This document shows, piece by piece, positions 1 through 5,706 of a stretch of DNA of 5,747 nucleotides. The translations under genes and the position numbers were made by a program. The notes under the pieces were generated by a model. The model saw only the letters and a program-made list of their open reading frames with translations, did not search any database and was not told the DNA's origin. Position 1 is the stretch's first letter, and the number at the start of each line of letters is the position of its first letter. Source of the stretch: Planctomycetota bacterium (lineage in GTDB: Bacteria; Planctomycetota; Phycisphaerae; WQYP01). The stretch lies in the NCBI GenBank assembly GCA_021826605.1, contig JAKAZF010000218.1, positions 1 through 5,747 of the forward strand, given 5' to 3'.

Positions 1-635
1 AACTCTTCCTTGGCCTCCTCAATTCCCGCAACATCATTGAAGGTAATGTTGGTCAGTTCCTTGGACATCATCCGATGGCGCGATCGGCCAAAATTCCCCA
101 GCATGCTCATACCGCCCCCCGAAGAACGGAACTGGCGGGAAACCAGAAAATAAACAACCGCAAATACCAGAATAAACGGCAGGTAATCCACAAGGAAAAT
201 ATTCAGGAAGTCATTGGACTTCTTGTAATTTAAATCCGGTACGGAATATTGATGCGATTGCGCTTCCAGAATAGCCCAGCCGTTGCCATCCAGGGCGGTA
301 CGCGGAATATCGGTTTTTTCGCGCAAGGAACTGCTGGCGGGTGAACCCGGAGCAATCTGCTTGAGCTTAAAATTAATCTGGCCGTCGCTGTAAACAACCA
401 GAGATTTAATATTTTTGTGCCGCAACGCACTGTAAAAGGTCCCGGAATCAACTTTTTGCGATCCGCCCGGATGCTGCATGAGAATCAAGGCAAATACAAC
501 CAGGCATAATATCACCAGCCAGCCCAGCATACTGCGGCTGAACCTGAAATTATTATTATCCCGCCCGGGCCTGTTGTTACCAGAGCCACCTTCCCGTGAA
601 GGGCCTCTTGAAGGGTCTTGCTGCGAGTCCGCCAT
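1..635 (-). CDS. ftsH: ATP-dependent zinc metalloprotease FtsH, N-terminal part (cut by window edge)
   Basis: FtsH is a membrane-anchored AAA+ zinc protease that forms hexamers and degrades misfolded membrane proteins and some short-lived cytosolic regulators. The 211 codons seen here read without a stop. Residues 1-35 are a polar Gly/Asn/Arg-rich cytosolic leader. Residues about 36-53 (MLGWLVILCLVVFALILM) form the first membrane helix. Residues about 54-149 are the extracytoplasmic domain, with the family-typical VDSGTFYSAL start. Residues about 150-167 form the second membrane helix. The reading ends in TFNDVAGIEEAKEE, the hallmark entry to the AAA+ ATPase module. The Walker motifs, the second region of homology and the HEXXH zinc site lie outside the window. 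The ATG at 635 is chosen because AAGGA sits 6 bases upstream and a TATAAT box lies further up. The leader is somewhat longer than in E. coli. Identity is near certain from the DVAGIEEAKEE motif and the two-helix topology. Confidence 0.95.
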   Translation of the reverse strand, partial: MADSQQDPSRGPSREGGSGNNRPGRDNNNFRFSRSMLGWLVILCLVVFALILMQHPGGSQKVDSGTFYSALRHKNIKSLVVYSDGQINFKLKQIAPGSPASSSLREKTDIPRTALDGNGWAILEAQSHQYSVPDLNYKKSNDFLNIFLVDYLPFILVFAVVYFLVSRQFRSSGGGMSMLGNFGRSRHRMMSKELTNITFNDVAGIEEAKEE

Positions 636-695
636 GAAATTTCCTTATATAAAGCCACCGGAGGGATCATTCCGCCGGAAGCGACGTTCCAGACC

Positions 696-701
696 ATTAT
701 A
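696..701 (-). promoter_or_regulatory. Putative -10 box of the ftsH promoter
   Basis: On the minus strand this hexamer reads TATAAT, a perfect sigma-70-type -10 element. It lies about 60 bases upstream of the ftsH ATG, which implies a leader of roughly 50 bases. No good -35 hexamer is visible at 16-18 bases; the best is TTCCAT-like. The promoter may therefore be weak, use an activator, or be a chance match. The gene also has an AAGGA ribosome binding site at about 642-646. Confidence 0.45.
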
Positions 702-737
702 GTCGGTATTGGCATGAAAATGGAACAGCGAAGCCGA

Positions 738-761
738 TAAAAACGGACGTGACCGTTTTTA
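738..761. terminator. 9-bp hairpin between ftsH and the c-di-GMP gene (weak terminator or operator)
   Basis: TAAAAACGG (738-746) and CCGTTTTTA (753-761) are perfectly complementary around a 6-base loop ACGTGA. Only three of nine pairs are GC, and the T-run is part of the stem. It is therefore at best a weak, bidirectional intrinsic terminator for leftward transcripts from the GGDEF-EAL gene. It also lies about 35-60 bases upstream of the ftsH -10 box, so an operator role for ftsH is equally possible. Confidence 0.35.
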
Positions 762-879
762 AGGCCCGAAATGCTTCCGTGATCAGGTCATTTCGCCTGA
801 CGTTCCGCGACACATTTTTACCCCAAAGTCCCCTTGATCTCGACGGCAGCATATTCGTTGGCCTGTCTATCATGCTGTT

Positions 880-928
880 ATTTCCCCATCACAAAAATAG
901 AACGTTCTATCCAACATTTCCCCACCAC
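880..928. repeat. Two 13-bp direct repeats flanking a perfect 14-bp palindrome
   Basis: ATTTCCCCATCAC (880-892) and ATTTCCCCACCAC (916-928) match at 12 of 13 bases. The 23 bases between them contain ATAGAACGTTCTAT (897-910), a perfect palindrome. The element begins only 3 bases beyond the stop codon of the GGDEF-EAL gene. On the minus strand the palindrome is followed directly by further T residues, so the transcript could form a 5-bp AU-rich hairpin with a U-run, a weak intrinsic terminator. Protein binding to the symmetric site is the alternative. Confidence 0.6.
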
Positions 929-931
929 GGA

Positions 932-3703
932 TCACGCCTCTGCCAGTTGCATTGATCCCGTATTTGCATGGCCCCGGTGGGCTTGAAATTTGCATAGCGT
1001 GTGCAATAAAGTTAAGGTTTTTCTATCCATATCAGCAATCACGGCATCCGCCAGCGATCCCGATTCTATCAGCGACTGGTTGGCTTTGGCAAAGGCCCGG
1101 TGCCATGCACTATCCTGTTTCAACGCCTTGTCGATGAAAGCCGCCGGACACGCTAGCGCCCGTAGTGATTTTTCCAGCGTATCACCCTGGTCAGGCTGCG
1201 GAAGATTTGTCCGCCCGGCGGTACGGGCGCTATTGCTTGGGACCGGTTCTGCCTTTTCAAAATGTGTATTCGGCTTGCGCACGCGCAGGTCCGCCAGCAA
1301 TCGAAGGTGGGGCAAAATACAGGGAAGCGCTTTATCCAGCATCGGGAAATTTCCCGCCTGCGTCCATAGCGACGGGGCCTTCCACTGGGTCAGCCAATCC
1401 ACCATTTCCTCCGGCGGCATGGGCTTGGCGATGGCATATCCCTGCGCCATACTGCCCAGGCCGCCGGCCAGGAGAATTAAACCCAGTTCCGGACTTTCCA
1501 CACCTTCCGCCACCAGTTCCCGATGAGTGATGCGACAAAATTCCGCTAACGAGGTGATAATGGCATGGTTTTCGTAACGGGCCCACATGCCACGAACAAA
1601 CCGCTGATCTATTTTTACCGCATAGCACTCAATGCGCTCCAGGTGCACCAGCGACGAAGCACCCGTGCCGAAATCATCCAGCAGCACCGGCAAGCCCAAT
1701 TTGCGGGCACCGGTGAGAAAATCGTCCAGATCATTAAGATCGCGCTCGGCGGCACTTTCCAGAATTTCCAGATGCAACCGTCCGCGGGCCTCCGGATATT
1801 GCGCCAGCAAACCCTCCAAAAAGGCCAGACTCTTATGATCGCGCAGAAAGATCGGAGCCAGATTCACCGATACGGGGACAGCCAGCGGCGTGCCGTGCCA
1901 CTTCTGAATCTGGGCGCAAGCCTGTTGCAGTACGCGGCGATCAAAGGTTAACAGGTGATGCGTGCCTTCAATGGCCGAGAGGAATTCCCCGGGATTCAGA
2001 ATCTTGCCGTCGCGCTTTACCCGCGACAAAGCTTCCATTCCGCGCAGTTTTCCGGAGCGCAAATCCACGATGGGCTGGAAATAAAGAACCGGGTCCTGAT
2101 CCTTGAGATAATTGACCAGAAATTCTCGCACTTCCTCCTTGCGGCGCATTTCGCTTTCCATGGTGTGATTAAAGAAGTTATACCGATCCTTGCCGGCACC
2201 TTTGGCTTCATAAAGTGCGATATCCGCGTGCCGCAAAAGATCCTGCGGCGTGGCGTCATCCATGGGACAAAGGGTCAGCCCCAGGCTGCCGCTGATGCCC
2301 GTATGCGTCTGACCGCCGATGACAAACGGCCGGTGAATTTCCGCTAATAGCCGATCAATAATGGGTAACACAACCGAGTCACATTCCAGGCCGGGAAGAA
2401 TAATCAGAAATTCATCACCACCCAGCCGGGCCAGCGTATCGCTGTCACGAATGCAGGGCCGCAAGCGTTCCGCGACCGTTTGCAGCAGCACATCACCGGC
2501 CCCATGCCCATACAAATCGTTAATCTGCTTAAACCCGTCCAGATCGAGAATTCCCACCGCCATTAAACGCTGCCGCCGCCGGGCATCGGCTGCCCCCTGC
2601 GCCAGGCGGTCCATCGCCAGTTCGCGATTGGGAAGTCCCGTGAGCATATCATGTGTTGCCTGGTGGGAAATTTGCCGCTGTTCATCCCGGCGCTTTAAGC
2701 CAAAGGCAATATCTTCCGCAAACCGAATCAATAGATCGCGCTCCCGCGGGCCAAACGCCATGCAGTGATCTTCATAAAGCACCAGCACCGCTTCCACGCG
2801 CCCGGCAATCCGCACCGGAACCGCAGCCAGAGATTGCAAGCCGTGCTTTGTCGCGGCGTCCCGCCAGGGTGCCATGCGGCTATCGGTAACAAAATCATTC
2901 ACGACAACCAGTTCGCCGCGCCGCCACGCTTCAGCCGCGGGACTGCGTCCGGTTTCATCACGCCGATCCGCGGAAATAGGGGCCTGTCCCAATGATTGGG
3001 CAACAAATTCGCTGGCGCGCCCCGCATGCGCCATGGGTTCAATGACATCACCTCGGCGCACCCCCACCCAGGCCAGCGGGAAACCGCCTTGTTGCGTTGC
3101 GGCGGTACAAAACGCCGCAAAAAAACCTTCATGCCCGCCAAGGACCGCGCGCTGCACGGCAGCCAGCGCATCGTATAAGCGCGTCATGCGTTTGGCCTGC
3201 TTCTGCGCCTCCCCGCTTTCCATGGCCAGAGCCAGCATCTTGGCCAACAGACGCAGCCCCTGACGCTGCCAACCAATAGGTGCCCCTTTTTGCAGCTCAT
3301 TCCATTCCATCGCCAGAATTCCCCAATTGCCGGCTTTTCGTCCATGCAGGGGGGTATACCAGAGAGATCGGGTGCCTGCGACAATAAGTTCGGGCAGCGC
3401 ATCAGTCTGTGCCGCATAATCCCGAATAAAAAGTTCACGATTTTCCGCGGGACTTAGCATTGGCACCGCATGTTGCATAGACATGCGAACGTGCATGAGC
3501 TTCCCCTGCGCGCTTTGCGGCAGGCCGTAAAAATGCGAATAGCGCCACCAGCCATCCGGATCCATAGTGGCCAATGCCGCCCCACGCGCACCGGCGGTCC
3601 ATGCCGCAAGCTGTAAGGCCGATTGGACAAATTTTTCCGGCTCCGTGGGCAGACGCCGAACTTTTTTCCAGAAAAGCGGATAACTTACAATTTCATCAGG
3701 CAT
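932..3703 (-). CDS. GAF-GAF-GGDEF-EAL protein: diguanylate cyclase / c-di-GMP phosphodiesterase
   Basis: A 923-residue, probably soluble signalling enzyme; no signal peptide or membrane helix is seen. GGDEF domains make cyclic-di-GMP from two GTP and EAL domains hydrolyse it to pGpG. Domain order: a weak GAF-like region about 22-163, a clearer GAF domain about 188-337, GGDEF about 345-510, EAL about 525-772, and an unassigned extension 776-923. The cyclase signature GGDEF is intact at 428-432, and the inhibitory I-site RxxD (R419-D422) sits exactly five residues before it. In EAL, the expected metal and catalytic residues are visible: E557 (EAL), N614, E646 (LEILE), D676-D677 (DDFGTG), K697 (KID), E733/E736 (AEGVES) and Q754 (QGY). 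Both activities may thus be retained, with the GAF domains sensing a ligand that cannot be named. The ATG at 3703 has no clear Shine-Dalgarno; later Met codons would cut the first GAF. It is possibly co-transcribed with the small frame 75 bases upstream. Confidence 0.93.
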   Translation of the reverse strand: MPDEIVSYPLFWKKVRRLPTEPEKFVQSALQLAAWTAGARGAALATMDPDGWWRYSHFYGLPQSAQGKLMHVRMSMQHAVPMLSPAENRELFIRDYAAQTDALPELIVAGTRSLWYTPLHGRKAGNWGILAMEWNELQKGAPIGWQRQGLRLLAKMLALAMESGEAQKQAKRMTRLYDALAAVQRAVLGGHEGFFAAFCTAATQQGGFPLAWVGVRRGDVIEPMAHAGRASEFVAQSLGQAPISADRRDETGRSPAAEAWRRGELVVVNDFVTDSRMAPWRDAATKHGLQSLAAVPVRIAGRVEAVLVLYEDHCMAFGPRERDLLIRFAEDIAFGLKRRDEQRQISHQATHDMLTGLPNRELAMDRLAQGAADARRRQRLMAVGILDLDGFKQINDLYGHGAGDVLLQTVAERLRPCIRDSDTLARLGGDEFLIILPGLECDSVVLPIIDRLLAEIHRPFVIGGQTHTGISGSLGLTLCPMDDATPQDLLRHADIALYEAKGAGKDRYNFFNHTMESEMRRKEEVREFLVNYLKDQDPVLYFQPIVDLRSGKLRGMEALSRVKRDGKILNPGEFLSAIEGTHHLLTFDRRVLQQACAQIQKWHGTPLAVPVSVNLAPIFLRDHKSLAFLEGLLAQYPEARGRLHLEILESAAERDLNDLDDFLTGARKLGLPVLLDDFGTGASSLVHLERIECYAVKIDQRFVRGMWARYENHAIITSLAEFCRITHRELVAEGVESPELGLILLAGGLGSMAQGYAIAKPMPPEEMVDWLTQWKAPSLWTQAGNFPMLDKALPCILPHLRLLADLRVRKPNTHFEKAEPVPSNSARTAGRTNLPQPDQGDTLEKSLRALACPAAFIDKALKQDSAWHRAFAKANQSLIESGSLADAVIADMDRKTLTLLHTLCKFQAHRGHANTGSMQLAEA

Positions 3704-3778
3704 TTCATTACCGCCGCAGGCCGCAAAATTAACCCGGAAACCTGTCCAGGCAATCGCTCGCCAGCCTAAGTTATCGGC

Positions 3779-4054
3779 TTAAACCGCCGGTAATTTAAAT
3801 AATTCGCCAATTTGGCCAAAATATCCCAGGAATGCACTAAAACTCGGAATCTCGCCCACCCGCCCCATGCCACCGCCTATGACACCCCCGCCCACCCCAG
3901 CGAAAAACACGCCCGGATCGCCTGCCGGGGTTGTCGCCACTGCGGCCGCGCCGGCACCAGTGGACGGCTGTACCAATGGATGTACGTCGGAAGACTGCGT
4001 CCCACTCGGGTCCACATTCCCCACTGGATGACCCTCCACAATGGGGTGCGACAT
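3779..4054 (-). CDS. Hypothetical small Gly-rich protein (91 aa)
   Basis: I do not recognise this protein. From the ATG at 4054 it gives 91 residues: a polar N-terminal half (about 1-45, rich in Pro, Ser, Val and Ala), a Gly-rich middle (about 51-65, AGVGGGVIGGGMGRVG) and an aromatic/hydrophobic C-terminus (about 70-91, with FSAFLGYFGQIGELF). A TTG at 4093 would add 13 residues but would run through the promoter area of the divergent antitoxin gene. Neither start has a visible Shine-Dalgarno. It is oriented like the GGDEF-EAL gene and ends 75 bases before its start, so the two could share a transcript. Codon choice is compatible with coding, but without homology this may be a chance open frame. 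Confidence 0.4.
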   Translation of the reverse strand: MSHPIVEGHPVGNVDPSGTQSSDVHPLVQPSTGAGAAAVATTPAGDPGVFFAGVGGGVIGGGMGRVGEIPSFSAFLGYFGQIGELFKLPAV

Positions 4055-4058
4055 AAGG

Positions 4059-4087
4059 TTGCGTTTATTTCGATTAGATGTTAATCT
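4059..4087 (+). promoter_or_regulatory. Putative promoter and operator of the toxin-antitoxin operon
   Basis: TTGCGT (4059-4064) and TAATCT (4082-4087) could serve as -35 and -10 boxes with an ideal 17-base spacer, although the -10 match is poor (3 of 6). An inverted repeat, GATTA-N5-TAATC (4072-4086), overlaps the would-be -10. This is where an autoregulating antitoxin would be expected to bind. The element lies 30 bases before the antitoxin ATG and also upstream of the divergent small frame. Confidence 0.35.
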
Positions 4088-4098
4088 GGCCAATCACA

Positions 4099-4107
4099 AA
4101 GGAGTGA
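4099..4107 (+). promoter_or_regulatory. Ribosome binding site of the antitoxin gene
   Basis: AAGGAGTGA closely matches the Shine-Dalgarno consensus. The spacing from GGAG to the ATG at 4117 is 12 bases, slightly long, but no other start codon lies nearer in frame. It supports 4117 as the true start. Confidence 0.6.
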
Positions 4108-4116
4108 AAAGTCGAT

Positions 4117-4584
4117 ATGCGTACACTGGTGAAAACATTACCGACAAGGCATCACATTGGCGGCGAATCAGATTTGGCGCGGCAGGCTGGACGCCGACTT
4201 CGTTCCGTGCTGGCCCAGGGACGCGCCGAAAAACTGGCGGTGGAAATCCGACTCAAAGCGAAGTCAGGCCCCTCAATCCGGATACCCACTTCTGCGGCGC
4301 AAGTATTGGTGGACGTGCTGGAGCAAATGGCACAGGGGCGAAAAGTCGCGTCCCTTCCCCTGCACAGCGAATTGACAACGCAGGCGGCTGCCGACCTGCT
4401 CCATGTTTCGCGGCCATTTCTAATATCACAATTGGAAATTGGGCTGATTCCGTTCCACACAGTTGGAAGCCATCGGCGCATACTGCTTGAGGATGCCTTG
4501 GCGTATAAAAAACAGCTGATCCGCCGCCGCTTGAAGACATTATCAAAACTATCGGCACTTGATCAAAAGCTGGGCTTAATTTAA
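4117..4584 (+). CDS. Excisionase-type helix-turn-helix antitoxin of a PIN toxin pair
   Basis: A 155-residue protein of the type commonly found directly before PIN-domain toxins. The N-terminal part (about 15-80) includes an acyl-chain-like pattern of residues leading to LVDVLEQMAQG (about 64-74). This is followed by the excisionase/MerR-like winged helix-turn-helix at about 84-132: ELTTQAAADLLHVSRPFL, then a short wing with GSHRRILLEDALAY. The TTQAAADLLHVSRP and VGxHRR signatures are what identify it. In such pairs the antitoxin neutralises the toxin by direct contact and represses its own operon; both roles here are inferred from the family. The stop TAA overlaps the toxin ATG by one base (TAATG), which points to translational coupling. 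The Lys/Arg-rich C-terminal tail (131-155) probably contacts the toxin, but that is a guess. Confidence 0.85.
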   Translation: MRTLVKTLPTRHHIGGESDLARQAGRRLRSVLAQGRAEKLAVEIRLKAKSGPSIRIPTSAAQVLVDVLEQMAQGRKVASLPLHSELTTQAAADLLHVSRPFLISQLEIGLIPFHTVGSHRRILLEDALAYKKQLIRRRLKTLSKLSALDQKLGLI

Positions 4585-5159
4585 TGGCTTACTCGGCCCC
4601 TGTTGTGTTTTTTGATGCGTGCGTCCTGTACCCCGCGGCACTACGCAGCCTGTTGATGTACATGGCTGCCGACGGCTTGTTTCTAGCGCGGTGGAGCAAC
4701 CCGGTGCACGAAGAGTGGATGCGGGCGTTACTGAAGCAGCGGCCTGATATAACGCGGCGACAGGCTGAGCGAATCCGCGATTTGATGAACCAGAACGCCG
4801 CTGATTCCTTGGTATTGGGATTCGAACACCGAATTACTGACCTTGCGTTGCCGGACCAGTCCGATCTTCACGTATTGGCTGCTGCGATCCATTGTCGAGC
4901 CAGCGTGATTGTAACCTTTAACCTCAAACATTTTCCTGTGTTGGCGCTAGAGCAGTACGACATCGAACCTCGGGGTCCGGACGATTTCATTCGCGTTCTG
5001 GTCGAGACGGTGCCCGATTTGGTATGCCGCGCTGCCCGCCGCCACCGTCTATCTCTCAAGGCCCCGCCAATGGGTGTGGACGCGTATCTTCAGAATCTTG
5101 AAGTGTGCGGGACTGTCAAAGCGGTGAAAGCCCTGCGCGGCTTTCACGCCGGCCTTTAA
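4584..5159 (+). CDS. PIN-domain ribonuclease toxin (VapC-like, PIN_3 type)
   Basis: A 191-residue protein. PIN domains are Mg2+/Mn2+-dependent endoribonucleases; VapC-type toxins cleave tRNA or rRNA and stop translation, but the target here is unknown. The acidic site can be read directly: D11 in VVFFDACVLYP, E43/E44 in NPVHEEW, D91 and D94 in LPDQSDLHVLAAAI, and the closing T111/N113 in VTFNLKHFP. The PIN fold covers about 7-135. The C-terminal 55 residues, including the PPMGVDAYLQNLE segment, are a tail typical of this larger PIN subgroup, in contrast to the ~130-aa classical VapC. It starts one base inside the antitoxin stop and has no ribosome binding site of its own, as expected for a coupled toxin-antitoxin pair. 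No catalytic residue appears lost, so the toxin looks active. Confidence 0.88.
   Translation: MAYSAPVVFFDACVLYPAALRSLLMYMAADGLFLARWSNPVHEEWMRALLKQRPDITRRQAERIRDLMNQNAADSLVLGFEHRITDLALPDQSDLHVLAAAIHCRASVIVTFNLKHFPVLALEQYDIEPRGPDDFIRVLVETVPDLVCRAARRHRLSLKAPPMGVDAYLQNLEVCGTVKAVKALRGFHAGL
5124..5147 (+). terminator. 9-bp hairpin inside the 3' end of the toxin gene
   Basis: GTGAAAGCC (5124-5132) and GGCTTTCAC (5139-5147) pair perfectly around a 6-base loop, 10 bases before the toxin stop codon. There is no T-run afterwards, so it is not a standard intrinsic terminator. It may stabilise the 3' end of the mRNA or aid termination. A second hairpin, CGGGTA/TACCCG with an 8-base loop, follows at 5198-5217, also without a T-run. 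The coding sequence constrains the first hairpin, so chance cannot be excluded. Confidence 0.35.
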
Positions 5160-5272
5160 AACGGGCGCTGCGAACAATATTTCATTCGGCGCGGCACCGG
5201 GTATGCTGTTGTACCCGTTGCCCTGGTAGGCAATCCCCCAAGCGTAATCTGTGCCAGCACCGCGCTCAAATA

Positions 5273-5300
5273 TCAATGAGCAATGATCAATGAGTAATTC
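5273..5300. repeat. Heptamer micro-array, unit like TCAATGA (4 degenerate copies)
   Basis: Read in steps of seven the bases are TCAATGA, GCAATGA, TCAATGA, GTAATTC: three close copies and one decayed copy. Confidence 0.7.
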
Positions 5301-5319
5301 ATCGGAGCCGCTAAATTCT

Positions 5320-5340
5320 TGATCCGTGGTCCGTGATCAA
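5320..5340. repeat. Heptamer micro-array, unit like TGATCCG (3 copies)
   Basis: In steps of seven: TGATCCG, TGGTCCG, TGATCAA. The last copy merges into words of the TCAATG type seen 40 bases earlier. Confidence 0.6.
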
Positions 5341-5370
5341 TGCGGAAATCCACAGATATTCCGACCCGCT

Positions 5371-5384
5371 GTAACCCGTAACCG
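5371..5384. repeat. Heptamer pair GTAACCC/GTAACCG
   Basis: Two adjacent 7-base units differ only at the last base. A near-identical pair recurs at 5472-5485 (GTAACCT, GTAACCG), 101 bases downstream. Confidence 0.6.
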
Positions 5385-5430
5385 GCCTCCGGCACCTCGC
5401 ATTCAGCGGCGCAGCGCTTCCAAAGCCTTC

Positions 5431-5451
5431 TAACTCCTAACTCCCAACTCC
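5431..5451. repeat. Heptamer array TAACTCC, TAACTCC, CAACTCC
   Basis: Three consecutive units with a single substitution. On the minus strand it reads as repeated GGAGTTA. Confidence 0.75.
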
Positions 5452-5471
5452 TGAATACTCGTCCCGCCCCC

Positions 5472-5485
5472 GTAACCTGTAACCG
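5472..5485. repeat. Heptamer pair GTAACCT/GTAACCG
   Basis: A second copy of the GTAACC-type pair also found at 5371-5384, 101 bases away, with the same 7-base period. Confidence 0.6.
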
Positions 5486-5636
5486 CGACGGCATGTCGTT
5501 GTGGTGAAATTGTTCGTTCAGTGCAACCATAACCCGCCTGAAAAAAGGCCGAAGTTGTTTTGACGCGTAAATCATACCCCGCCAGCCATGGACCGCCAAA
5601 CGTACCGAAACAAAATGAACTCTGTGTACGCACGCT

Positions 5637-5685
5637 CCCCCGCCATACCCCAACCCGAAAAACCCGCAAACCCGCCATCTGTCCC
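5637..5685 (-). other. Potential G-quadruplex stretch
   Basis: The plus strand carries C-runs at 5637-5641, 5648-5651, 5654-5656, 5663-5665, 5671-5673 and 5683-5685. On the minus strand the first five are G-tracts of at least three with loops of 6, 2, 6 and 5 bases, which satisfies the usual G3+N1-7 rule. Folding is predicted from the pattern only. Confidence 0.5.
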
Positions 5686-5706
5686 ATTTTCCACCCCATC
5701 GCCAAT

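Larger units (their letters stand above)
636..931. other. Intergenic region between ftsH and the GGDEF-EAL gene
   Basis: No convincing gene is seen in these 296 bases. The short open frame at 749-955 on the plus strand has no family resemblance and runs into the coding end of the neighbouring gene. From left to right the region holds the ftsH ribosome binding site and -10 box, the 738-761 hairpin, a small TCAGG/CCTGA inverted repeat near 785-800, and the repeat-palindrome-repeat element ending at 928. Confidence 0.7.

Noticed and set aside
512..715. 67-aa minus-strand frame overlapping the ftsH start
   Set aside because: It is in another frame from ftsH, whose reading from 635 gives unmistakable FtsH topology and the AAA+ entry motif.
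880..928. CRISPR or SOS (LexA) box interpretation of the repeat/palindrome
   Set aside because: Only two 13-bp repeats, far too short for CRISPR, and no cas gene. The GAAC/GTTC halves lack the 4-base spacer of the Gram-positive LexA box.
749..955. 68-aa plus-strand frame in the ftsH upstream gap
   Set aside because: It has no ribosome binding site or recognisable motif, and it crosses the palindrome element into the end of the neighbouring gene.
990..1526. 178-aa plus-strand open frame, and similar ones at 1165-1530, 1565-1951, 1955-2347, 2361-2768 and 2874-3263
   Set aside because: All lie antisense inside the clearly real GGDEF-EAL gene, have no recognisable motif and reflect the codon bias of that gene.
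3704..3778. Cyclic-di-GMP riboswitch upstream of the GGDEF-EAL gene
   Set aside because: The 75-base gap is too short and shows no GEMM-like conserved segments; only minor inverted repeats are visible.
4041..4490. 149-aa plus-strand frame overlapping the antitoxin gene
   Set aside because: It overlaps the antitoxin gene, which has a real HTH motif, a Shine-Dalgarno sequence and coupling to the toxin. This frame has none of these.
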